64,000 nt of DNA from Coix lacryma-jobi var. lacryma-jobi (taxonomy: Eukaryota > Streptophyta > Magnoliopsida > Poales > Poaceae). A program made the position numbers and the translations under genes. The stretch lies in assembly GCA_009763385.1 (NCBI GenBank), contig CM019823.1:89663104-89727103 (forward strand), read 5' to 3'. This document shows, one piece after another, positions 55,416-64,000 of this stretch (the stretch's first letter is position 1; the number at the start of each line of letters is the position of its first letter). The notes beneath the pieces were generated by a model that made no database searches, had not been told where the DNA came from, and saw only the letters and a list, made by a program, of their open reading frames with translations.

Positions 55416-56378
55416 CCGGAAAAACACCCGTCATCAAGGTTCGTCGTTGCCGACATTCCACCACAACCACCGTGAAGGCGATACCAATCGGGAATCCAAA
55501 GCGGCTAACCAAGGTGAGTTAGGCTAAGGTAAGTCTTTATCCCCTCATTTAATTTTTCATTTTTACTTAAGCAATTTAATTTTCTGCATAATAGATGTTT
55601 ACTAGAGTGATTAGGTGGCACCTAGGGGGCTTTTGGCAGCCATAGGGGTGGCTCCCGCCACCCCATGCTGGCGCCCGGCACCCTAGGGTGGACTAGGGAG
55701 CACTAGCCAATCTCTAGACTATTACACCTACCTCCTAAACCCAAATAACACCAAGGGAGACCCATGTCTTTGCTCATTTCAAAGCAATCACTCACTCCCA
55801 TGTCTCTCCATGTCTCCCCCTCTTCACTCCACCTTTTGGACACATCTCCACCCAAAAATTCTGATGCACATGTGATGGAGAGTGACAAGGAGAGCACTAG
55901 GTGAAAGGAGGGGTGAGTTGGAGTGAAATTTCAGCCAAGAGGGTGGCGCCCGCCGCATTTTCCTGGCGCCCGCCACCTCTATTTTCACATTTTGGTACAA
56001 AACTGCTTCCGAGTAAGTTTCCCACCATCCTTGGTATAAAGTGTGACCAGGATGAAGAAGTGGTCTTTGAAATTTTTTGCCCACTTGCCCCATTTAGGAG
56101 GTTGCACTCTTTTCACTTTGCACCGAACCTACCACTTTATTCCCCACTTGGAACTTCAGTGGACATTACAAGGGAAACCTCATGTGTCGGTTGCAGACAT
56201 TTTTGAGCAAGGTGGGGTGGTGCCCGCCACTTATTGGTGGCGCCCGCCAGCATGGTGAGGCTCACAGCCTCCCCCCTTCCATCCTCAGCCTATAAATACT
56301 ACCCACACCCCATGAAAGTTCTCACAACTCACTCAAAACACAAAAACATCAGCCATCCTAAGCACTAGCAAGGAAGTC
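55416..56378 (+). other. Intergenic region of C in place of pol
   Basis: No RT, RNase H or integrase motifs on either strand. Contains three pairs of the GGTGGCGCCCGCCACC-type hairpin motif (about 55648, 55940, 56215) and a TATA-like tataaatact at 56290-56299 about 80 nt before ORF3. Confidence 0.75.
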
Positions 56379-58046
56379 ATGGGCCCTCTCAAGAACTTCT
56401 TCACCGGAAAGAAGAAGAAGAAGAGCAAGGGTGAGGGAAGTTCGTCGAGAGCAAACACCCACTTTCGCTTTGCTGGGAGTGATGAGGAGAGCGCCGGGCG
56501 GGGTACTCCATCCACCGACGCAATGTCGGTGGATCGGTACTCTCCGTTCTCACACCAGGCGGGACCGACCATCCGCATCCTGAACTTTGTCAATGATATC
56601 ATCTGGCAGAGTGATCGGGAACGGCAGGCCTGGAACATCCTCAGTGAGAGGGAGTTCATTCACACCCGCCGAATCGACGCTGACTTGCTAAGTCGCACTG
56701 GTATGGATAGTGAGTTTCTTTATATTTATCGAACTTTGGGATGGGAACATGCATGGATGGTTAATGAGGAGGGAATCCTTCCCATCACAATGGAATTTCT
56801 AGCTACCATGCAACTGTCCGCTACTCACATAACATTCCAGCTTTTCAATGAAGAGCACACTCTCTCGTGGGGGCAGTTTAGCAAGCACTTAAATTTTGAT
56901 GATTCATGCTTGCTAAACCTGGAGGCTGCTTGTACGGGTTTTAATAGAAATGATTTTTGGAAAGGCATTGCTGGGAACAGAGACCCATGCTTGCCCCGTA
57001 CAAGTAATATCCACAACCCCACGCTCAAGTTTTTCCACAAATATATTAGTATCACACTTTTTCCAAGACCTGACTTGAGACCAATCAAAAAGCCTGAAAT
57101 GCTGCTACTTTATGCTCTAGTTAACCACATAAAAGTGTCACCCGCCAAGGCCATGGCAGATTACTGGTTTAAATTTAACCAACGCACTGGAAATATTGAA
57201 ATGACATCTTGGATAACTAGACTGGCCTTTAACATGGGTCTGCTGAACACCGCCATATACTCCTACATTCCTAGTGACCGAGACATTTTGACCATGGAGC
57301 ATTTCTCGCAAGGACACCTCTTGCGTGAGAACCAGGAGACCGGTGAGATTCACATGATCTACCAAGATTATGTGAATAAAATCGCTCTTCCTGACATGTC
57401 ACTTTGGTTGGTGAATGCACCAACATTACTTTTGGCCCTGGAAACCGAGGCAGAGCAACACCGCAGGTTGGCCCGAGAGAACATCATGCAGGTTCCCAGG
57501 AGGAGGACGCGAGCACAGACCCGTGCAGCAGAAGAGGCCGCAAGAGCCGCCGCAGCGGCACAAGAGTTTGACCCTTTCCATGTAGGGCATCATGAAGGAG
57601 CAACACACTATGGTCATTTGACACCCCCTGGCTCACACCAAGCAGGAGGATCAAATTGGCAACAACCGTAACATCCGCGATGGGAATATGGCCAGGAGGC
57701 GTCCTTTCACTCATCCCAGTTGGGGAGTTCAACTCATTCATTGGGAGGATCCACTCGATACACTGGCCATGGTGATGAGTTCGTCCATAGGGGAATCTCA
57801 CTGCAGGCCGCTCGCCATTCGTCCTTTCATCAGGACGAGTGGATGCGCGACATGGGATATCTTCAGCACCAAATGAGTGGACTCACCATGGATTCTGCCG
57901 ACATCCACCAAGACTTGAACAACTTGAACCAAGATTTCCAGGAATTCCGCCAGGAAACTGGTGGAGAACTGGGTAATATTTCTTCTCTCCTGCAGCAGAA
58001 CTAGCAGAACTGGGAGGACATGTACCGTCGTCAAGGGTGGATATGA
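56379..58046 (+). pseudogene. ORF3 of Athila-like C (env-position ATHILA ORF-1 type protein)
   Basis: First 430 codons open (MGPLKNFFTGKKKKKSKGEG-), then TAA at 57669-57671 and, further on, TAG at 58002-58004, in one frame to TGA at 58044-58046. Both stops are one C-to-T change from Gln. Resembles the protein in the env position of Athila elements (ATHILA ORF-1 family, PF03078): WEHAWMVNEEG-, LNFDDSCLLNLEAACTGFNRNDFWKGI-, FHKYISITLFPRPD-. Basic N-terminus, Ala/Arg-rich coiled segment near 385-405, and a C-terminal heptad-like region (MRDMGYLQHQMSG-, DLNNLNQDFQEF-). No signal peptide or clear membrane segment seen, so envelope function is not supported. Role unknown. Confidence 0.8.
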
Positions 58047-58065
58047 CCCAACCACGCCAAAAGCT

Positions 58066-58077
58066 AGCTTGGGGGAG
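58066..58077 (+). promoter_or_regulatory. Internal PPT-like tract of C
   Basis: agcttgggggag, identical to the core of the terminal PPT (59330-59341). D has the same at 17059-17070 and 22905-22916. Confidence 0.6.
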
Positions 58078-58099
58078 GACCCCCGTCATCGAGGTAAGT

Positions 58100-59327
58100 A
58101 TCACTACCATTTTTTCTGTCAGTTTTATTTTTTTCTATTTCAGTAATTTAAATTTGAGTTTTATCTTAGTTAATTTCCAGTTTAAAAAAATTATTAGTAA
58201 TGAATAAATAGCAATAAATGAAACGCTCTCATCGTAAGTCTTTCTAATAAAAATGTATGCCATGCATTAGAGTTATCATGGGAAAACGTATGCTAGAACT
58301 AAACTTGAGACATGAGCATTAGACTAAGTAAAGGGGAAGTAAGTTTCTACTTTGACTTGAGCAAGTCAAGTTTGTGGAGTGATTATTTTGAAAAATTTAA
58401 AAACTTGCTCTAAGTACTTCTGTGGCAAAGAGAGTCCTACCAAAGCCAAATAACTTTTTACTCTAGAGTAGGAGCTTCCACCTGCTGCATGTTAGGGTTG
58501 AGCCTAGTTAGACTTTTGTTGATAGTCATGGTAGAGAAACTTGTCATATCTTTAAGACCAAAGAATTCACTTGCACCCACCTATATAGTGATATTCTTAC
58601 ACTGAGAATACGCACACAACATGCCTTTATTTCCATTCATCGTTAGGAATACTTCATGGCAAAATATCATGCTCCATAAAGTCTCAGGGACATGGCTATA
58701 ATCATTCAAAAAAAAAGAGCAAGTGCTCTAGAAAGAAAAGAATATTCAAAAGAGCAAGTGCTCTAGAAAGAAAGTTCAAAAGAGCAAGTGCTCTAGAAAG
58801 AAGAGAATATCCAAAAGAGCAAATGCTCTCATTCATAGCCATGATCCCGCAAAAGAGATAAAAAGGAGAAGTGCCATCAAAGTATTAGCCACAATAAATA
58901 CCACACACTTGCACATTCCTGGTCTGAACCTATGACTTGTTGCTCCTTTGCTCCAATTGTCTAACCTGGCAAAATTATGCTAGCATTGCATGCTCACTTT
59001 TATCCTACCCATTAAACCCCACATAAAGCCTTAGTGAGAGGATAATTCTTCCATTTCGACATACAAATATGAGTGATTGAGTGAGCCACAGAAGTTACTA
59101 AGCATGCTTTCTTTTGAACAAAACTTGCAAAAACTCCACATATCTTGATTAGCAAAATAGGCAAGGGAAAGACAAACCTTCTTTCTTGTTGGTCTTTTGT
59201 TCTAATCTTGAGTGCAGGGAAGGCTACCAATTCCATGATGATGAAAATAATATGGGCATACACAACAAAAACACTGAGTTTCCAAGTTTATTTGAAGTCC
59301 ATGCTTGCTCGAAGACGAGCAAGAGGT
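58100..59327 (+). other. 3' untranslated region of C with hairpin repeats
   Basis: Non-coding. A hairpin with loop TACACTG lies at 58593-58609. Four copies of the near-palindrome agagcaagtgctct lie at 58716-58729, 58751-58764, 58781-58794 and 58816-58829 (the last with aaa in the centre). Otherwise A/T-rich. Confidence 0.8.
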
Positions 59328-59342
59328 AAGCTTGGGGGAGCT
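59328..59342 (+). promoter_or_regulatory. Polypurine tract of C
   Basis: aagcttgggggagct abuts the 3' LTR. Confidence 0.85.
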
Positions 59343-60871
59343 TGTTGATGCTCACTAAGTGTCATATTTTTAGCATCAACAAGGTCATATAACACAACAC
59401 AAGAGCCTAAAATCAACCAAAAACCTTTTATAAACTAACGATTTCCACTTGTCCTTGAGTTTTATTTGAATGTAGGAAATTGCAGGGTTTTTGAGCAAAA
59501 TGACCAAATGGACCCACCAGGGAGCAAGCCCACGTGCCTGGGCTCACTCTGGGCCAAGGAGGGGTGGCGCCCACCACCCCTAGCTAGCGGCCGCCAGGGG
59601 GGAGAAGCCCAAACTCCCCCCTGCCACGTCACTGATCCAGGGGAAGCACTCCACGCTCATTTGCAGCCGTTGCTCACCTAAGTCGGTTCATCCAAGGGTA
59701 AGAAGCAATGTCACATGGATCAAGGCCTAATTGCCCATGTGACGGTTATTGGACAACCCTAACCGAACCCTAACCGACTTGGAGGACCTCCTGGATGCCG
59801 TTGATGAAGAGGCGGTGGATCCAAGGGCCAGGGGGTGGCGCCCGCCAACACTCTCACCCCCTGACCTATCCCTAGGTCCCTAGGCTATAAATAGGACGCC
59901 CCTAGCTCATTTGTACTCAGACCTCACCTCATTAGTCCCACTCTCTTGTAAGCGAAGCTCTGGTGAAGGAACACTCTAGTTGAGAGACTTAGAGTGAGAG
60001 CGAGAGTGTAGAAGAGAAGAGCTAGAGTTGTAATAGAGGATCTTCCAAGTCTCTGGTATAATTCCAAGTCTTCCTTCATTTATCTTAGTGTTCTTCTACT
60101 TTCAGCATTTACTTTAAGTTCTTTACTTATTGTTCTTGTTGAGTGCTTTCGATCATAGATAACTTAGTATTTAGTTTATATCTAGTTTGGGTTCTTCGCT
60201 GAGTAATCAGTGCTCTAGTTTTGGACGCAAGATTAGAGTAGTATATATTAGTGTAAGCGCAGTGCTTAGACTAGTTATACCTTAGTTTGTGGCTAGCCCC
60301 CCGGATAGCTGTGGTAGCAAACAGGTGGTGACAGCCCTGGGAGCCTTGAATTCCACCACGTATTTGGGTTAGTTCTTAAATCATAAACCTCGTTGTGCAC
60401 GTCTGAGGTAAATAGTCCAGAGGGTGTGTACGGTTTGAAGAACTAGATAGAACCTTTATTGCTAAGTTAGTTGTGATCGTAACTGTGTAGGAAAACATTA
60501 ATCTGTTCATCGGCCAGACCCCGCCGATTTAGGTTAGTAGTAGTTAGTTTTTCTTTTCTTTTTAGTAGTAGTAGAAACCAACCCCCATTCACACTTTTCG
60601 ATCAACCCTGCTAGAATCACTAGTTGTTCATAGCAGTCCTAGTGTTAGTTCTGCCATAGTAGCTTCCCTGTGGAAATAAATACGATACTCGGTTACTCCC
60701 GGGTGAAGTGCTACAATAGACTTATTCTGTGCGCTTGCGGAACCTACCAATAGTCATACGAATAGTTAGTTATACTTCTTACATTAAGAAGTATCAACAA
60801 ACCTTTCTGGCGCCGTTGCCGGGGATAGATTCATAGTCTACTCCTAGTGACGACGTTAGCAAGAGTCAACA
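59343..60871 (+). repeat. 3' LTR of C
   Basis: 1529 bp. TATA at 59886-59893; internal PBS-like tggcgccgttgccgggga at 60808-60825. Lacks one of the GGTGGCGCCC motifs present in the 5' LTR near 52127. Confidence 0.93.
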
Positions 60872-60902
60872 GTCGCTTTCTGGTAGCACTTCCGGTCCTT
60901 CA
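60872..60902 (+). repeat. Last 31 bp of copia B 3' LTR
   Basis: gtcgctttctggtagcac... to ...cggtccttca; the first five bases are C's right target duplication. Followed by TTTTG (60903-60907), the right TSD of B. Confidence 0.93.
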
Positions 60903-60907
60903 TTTTG

Positions 60908-63900
60908 GAGTCGTTCAATACTTCACTGACGAAGTAGTAGGGTCGCTGGACGGGGTAGGGGTGGCCGGCTTCCTCGCGTTCGACGACGATGACAGAGCTG
61001 ACGACCCGGTTTGTGGCGGCGATGTAGAGCAGCAAGGGCTCCTTCTCCTTTGGTGCGGCGAGCACAGGAGGCTGGGTAAGATACTTCTTCAGGTCAGAGA
61101 AAGCGCAGTCGGCTTCAGCGTCCAAGACGAACTTTTCGCCAGCCTTGAGGAGCTTGAAGAAAGGTAGCCCCTTTTCGCCGAGCCTGGAGATGCAGCGGTT
61201 GAGGGACGCCATGCACCCGGTGAGCTTCTGGATGTCCTTCACGTTGGAGGGAGCTCGCATGCAGAGGACGACCGAAGTCTTGTTGGGGTTTGGGCGAATG
61301 CCGTCACGGCTGACAATGTTGCCAAGGAGGTTTCCAGACGACAAGCCGAAGATGCACTTGTTGGGGTTGAGCTTCCACTTAAACCTGTTGACGGCCTTAA
61401 AGGTGGCCTCGAGGTCGGAGATGAGCGTGTCGATGGTGCGAGTCTTGATGACGACGTCATCCACGTAGTCTTCGACCTTCTCTGGGATGAGGTCCTTTAA
61501 GCAATCCTAGATCGAACGCTGGTACGTGGCTCTGGCGTTCTTCAACCCAAACGACATGGTCGTGTAGCAGTAGGCGCCGAAAGGCGTGATGAACGCCATT
61601 TTGATCTGGTCTTCAACCTTCAAGGCAATTTGATGGCAACCGGAATAGCAATCGAGAAAGGAGAGAAGTTCGCACCCGGCGGTAGAGTCGACGACCTCGT
61701 CGATGCGAGGGAGGAGGAAGGCGTATTTAGGGCAATGCTTATTGAGGTCGGTGTAGTCAACGCACATATGCCATTCTTTATTCTTTTTTAGTACAAGAAC
61801 CGGATTGGCCAGCCAATCCGGGTGACACACCTCTTTGATAAAGCCGACAGCTAGGAGCCGGATGAGCTCTACCCTAATTGCCTCCTTCCTGTCTGGCGCG
61901 AAGCGACGGAGCTTTTGGTGAACCGGCCTGGCGGTTGAGGAGACGTTCAGGGAGTGCTCGACGAACTTCCGTGGAACTCCAGGCATGTCCGCTGGTTTCC
62001 AGGAGAACACGTCGACGTTACTCCATAGGAAGCTGACGAGCGCGTCTTCCTATTTGGGGTCGAGGTTGGTGCCGATGACGGCAGTCTTCTCCGGAGCGCC
62101 GTCAACCAGGGCCACCTGCTTTGTGTCCTTCGATTTCTTGCTGGAGCGCTGGTCGGAGGTCTCCAGGATCTCGAGATCATCGGGGCGGAGCTTGGCGGCG
62201 TCGGTGATGCAGTCTTGGATGCCCTGGAGCTGTTGGCTTGTTTCGGCGGAGTTGATTGTCTCCTGCTCGCGCTCGTACGCCACCTGGAGATTTGCCCGGA
62301 CGCTGAGGACGCCTTTCTTCGTTGGCATCTTGAGCACGAGGTAGGCGTAATGTGGAACAGCCATGAGCTTGGAGAGCGTCGGGCGTCCGAGGATGGCGTG
62401 GTAGGCGGTGTCGAGGTCGGCGACGATGAAGGTGATGTACATCTCGCGGAAGTGGTCGGAGGTGCCAAATTGCACTAGGAGGGTGGTCTGCCCGACGAGC
62501 ATGGAGGGTTTCCCTGGTACGATGCCCCAGAAAGGGAAATTCGCCGGGAACAGATCCCGCTTGGAGTAGTCGAGCTTGCGGAAAGCCGAAGAGAAGATGA
62601 TGTTGAGGGCGCTCCCACCGTCGATGAGGACCTTGTGGTAGCGGCAGCTGGAGATCACCGGATCGATGATGAGAGGAAAGCGCCCTGGGTACTTGTCGTC
62701 CGACCACTGGTCCTCCCTGGAGAAGGTGATGGGGTGCTCCGACCAGTCGAGGTAGCGAACTTTGGTGGGGTCATCGGTGATGGCTGCAACGGAGGTGATG
62801 TCACGTCGTACTTGGCGCCGCTTCTGCTCGGTCTCGATGATGACGTTGCCACCGAAGATGGAGAGGGTCCTCGCTGGTGCTCGGAAGGCAGGCTCATGGG
62901 CGTCGGCATCCTTGTCCTTGTCGTTGTCGATTCGTGGTCGCTTGTCGTCGCTCCCACGGACGTTGCGGGCGATGGTGTCGCACTCGCGCATGGAGTGTCT
63001 GGCGCCTTTGTGGAGAGGACAAGGGTCGTTGAGGAGCTTCTCGTAGTCGTTGTCGTAGGTGCGCCTCGGCCGAGTATTGGTGTTGGCGATGTAGCGACGG
63101 TCGCGGCGACGGTGGTCCGTTCTCTGACAGGAAGACTCTGGCCGATCGTGCCGGCGATCTCGGTCGTCGTGGTGGTCATGTTGCTTGGAGCATTGGTCGC
63201 GTTCTTCATTGTGTCGATCATTGCGGCGATCATCGTCACGACGACGCTCCTGGGATCGTGATCGGCGATGCGGGCGTTCATGGTGGCGATGGGCGTCATC
63301 GGCGTCAGTGTAGGAGTTGGCGATCGTCATTAGTTCGGTGACCGTGGCTACTTTCTTCCGGATGATCTTGTCGCGGAGCTCCTTATGGCGCAGACCGTTG
63401 GAGAACGTGGAGATGGCTTCTACATCGGCGATCTCCGGAATCGTGAGGCGCATGTGGGAGAATCATCGGATGTAGCTCCGGAGGCTTTCGTTGTGCTCCT
63501 GGTGGACGTTTTGGAGGTCGTAGCGCGTTCCTGGTTGGACGCAGGTGGCGCTGTACGTCTTGATGAAAACTTCCTTCAGCTGCTCCTAGGTGTCGATGGA
63601 GTTCTCGGCGAGCTTGTGGAGCCAACTGTTGGCTGAAGATGACAGCATGACGGGGAGGTACTTGGCCATCACGTCAGATCCTCCTCCGGCTGCTTGAATG
63701 GCGATTTCGTACGTTGTGAGCCACTGCTCCGGGTTGGCCTTTCCGTCGTACCTGTCCACCGGGGTGACCTTGAAGCCTTGAGGCCATTGGACGGCTCGGA
63801 GCCGGGAGGTGAAAGGGCATGGCCCCGTCGAGGCGTCGGGAGCCGGAGCTTGATTGCGGGCACGATTGCCTTGGGAGACTTCCTGGTCGCGACGTGGCGG

Positions 63901-64000
63901 CGATCGCCGTCGGCGCGAGGGATGTGGGCTTGGTGGCGTCCCGCTGTACGACGATCCGGATGGTGAGGGATAGCGCCCCTTTTCGTTGCACTGCACGGCG
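60908..64000 (-). pseudogene. gag-pol: Gypsy G gag-PR-RT, 5' half (Tat type)
   Basis: One minus-strand frame runs from the right edge to 60903. Gag: capsid segments (YDGKANPEQWLTTYE-, NSWLHKL-) and an Arg/Asp/His-rich tail (about 63290-63060). Protease: VLIDGGSALNII near 62620. RT: 62010-61507 (PVLVLKKNKEWHMCVDYTDLNKHCPK-, FLDCYSGCHQI-, TMSFGLKNARATYQ-), then YVDDVVIK near 61464 and the thumb (LTGCMASLNRCIS-). Four in-frame stops: near 63588, near 63454, 62050-62052 and 61507-61509. Each is one transition from the family-typical Trp, Arg, Gln and Gln. Continues at 29255 in frame. The N-terminus, PBS and 5' LTR are beyond 64000. Confidence 0.88.

Larger units (their letters stand above)
51635..60871 (+). 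mobile_element. Athila-like element C, non-autonomous (gag-PR + ORF3, no RT/INT)
   Basis: LTRs 51635-53184 and 59343-60871, nearly identical by eye apart from small indels. TSD GTCGC (left copy CTCGC). PBS for tRNA-Asp, PPT, gag, protease and an ORF in the env position. Between protease (55415) and ORF3 (56379) there is less than 1 kb of non-coding DNA, so RT, RNase H and integrase are entirely absent. Inserted in the 3' LTR of B. Confidence 0.93.
29256..60902 (+). mobile_element. Copia element B (nested host of A, C and a fold-back element)
   Basis: 5' LTR 29256-31208; the 3' LTR is split into 49747-51634 and 60872-60902. TSD TTTTG at 29251-29255 and 60903-60907 flanks the whole. Inserted in gypsy G pol; the two G halves rejoin in frame if B and one TSD copy are removed. 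Own length without inserts is about 11.4 kb. Gag and Pol carry many stops, six of which, compared with sibling A, are C-to-T or G-to-A changes. Confidence 0.93.

Noticed and set aside
55416..56378. Hidden RT/integrase fragments in C
   Set aside because: Read in all frames by eye for YVDD, DG-rich RNase H and integrase motifs; none seen.
56379..58046. Envelope glycoprotein
   Set aside because: The env-position ORF of C has no signal peptide, no transmembrane segment and no cleavage site visible; only the ATHILA ORF-1 type similarity is supported.
63900..64000. ATG at 63996 as the true start of gypsy G Gag
   Set aside because: The frame is open to the window edge and the Gag N-terminus, leader and LTR are beyond it, so the start cannot be chosen.

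Overview
The window is intergenic DNA of a large-genome plant, almost certainly a grass. This rests on the dense nest of LTR retrotransposons and on the families present: Ty1/copia with ~2-kb LTRs, Tat-type Ty3/gypsy with an antisense ORF, Athila-type gypsy with a tRNA-Asp PBS, and 3.5-4.4-kb solo LTRs starting TGTAACACC. I see no host gene, tRNA, rRNA or CRISPR array. Species is not determinable by reading.

Right-hand nest, oldest to youngest. G is a Tat-like gypsy element on the minus strand: gag-PR-RT at 60908-64000, RNase H-integrase at 27194-29255, and an intron-containing antisense gene (aORF) on the plus strand at 13737-15440 plus 24868-26190. Copia B (29256-60902, plus, TSD TTTTG) split G's pol. 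Athila-like D (15446-24862, TSD GTGAG) split G's aORF and itself received solo LTR E (18080-22482, TSD GTGTC). Copia B in turn received a 723-bp fold-back element (34062-34784, TSD CCGTG), copia A (39446-49681, minus, TSD CTTCC) and Athila-like C (51635-60871, TSD GTCGC with one change). Copia A is the most intact element: both ORFs are long and its LTRs look nearly identical.

Left-hand nest (1-13350). A decayed copia pol on the minus strand (I, 9421-11772) abuts a truncated plus-strand copia LTR (K, to 13350). Gypsy H (minus) begins at 8021 inside I's 3' spacer. H contains solo LTR F (3237-6768, TSD TACAT) and is cut at 1274 by another copia LTR (J) running off the left edge.

How parts work together: only A retains open Gag and Pol, separated by one TAG codon. 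C keeps gag, protease and an env-position ORF but no RT or integrase, so it must have been mobilised by another element. The most unusual signals are: (1) a 1383-nt segment of B with GT...AG ends, a multiple of three, precisely missing in A, suggesting a retrocopied spliced RNA; (2) tandem hairpins with compensating stem changes in the copia LTRs and in the 3' regions of C and D; (3) fossil LTR-end + PBS modules inside the LTRs of C and D, pointing to stepwise outward growth of the LTR; (4) a ~4-kb head-to-head LTR palindrome where A meets B's 3' LTR.
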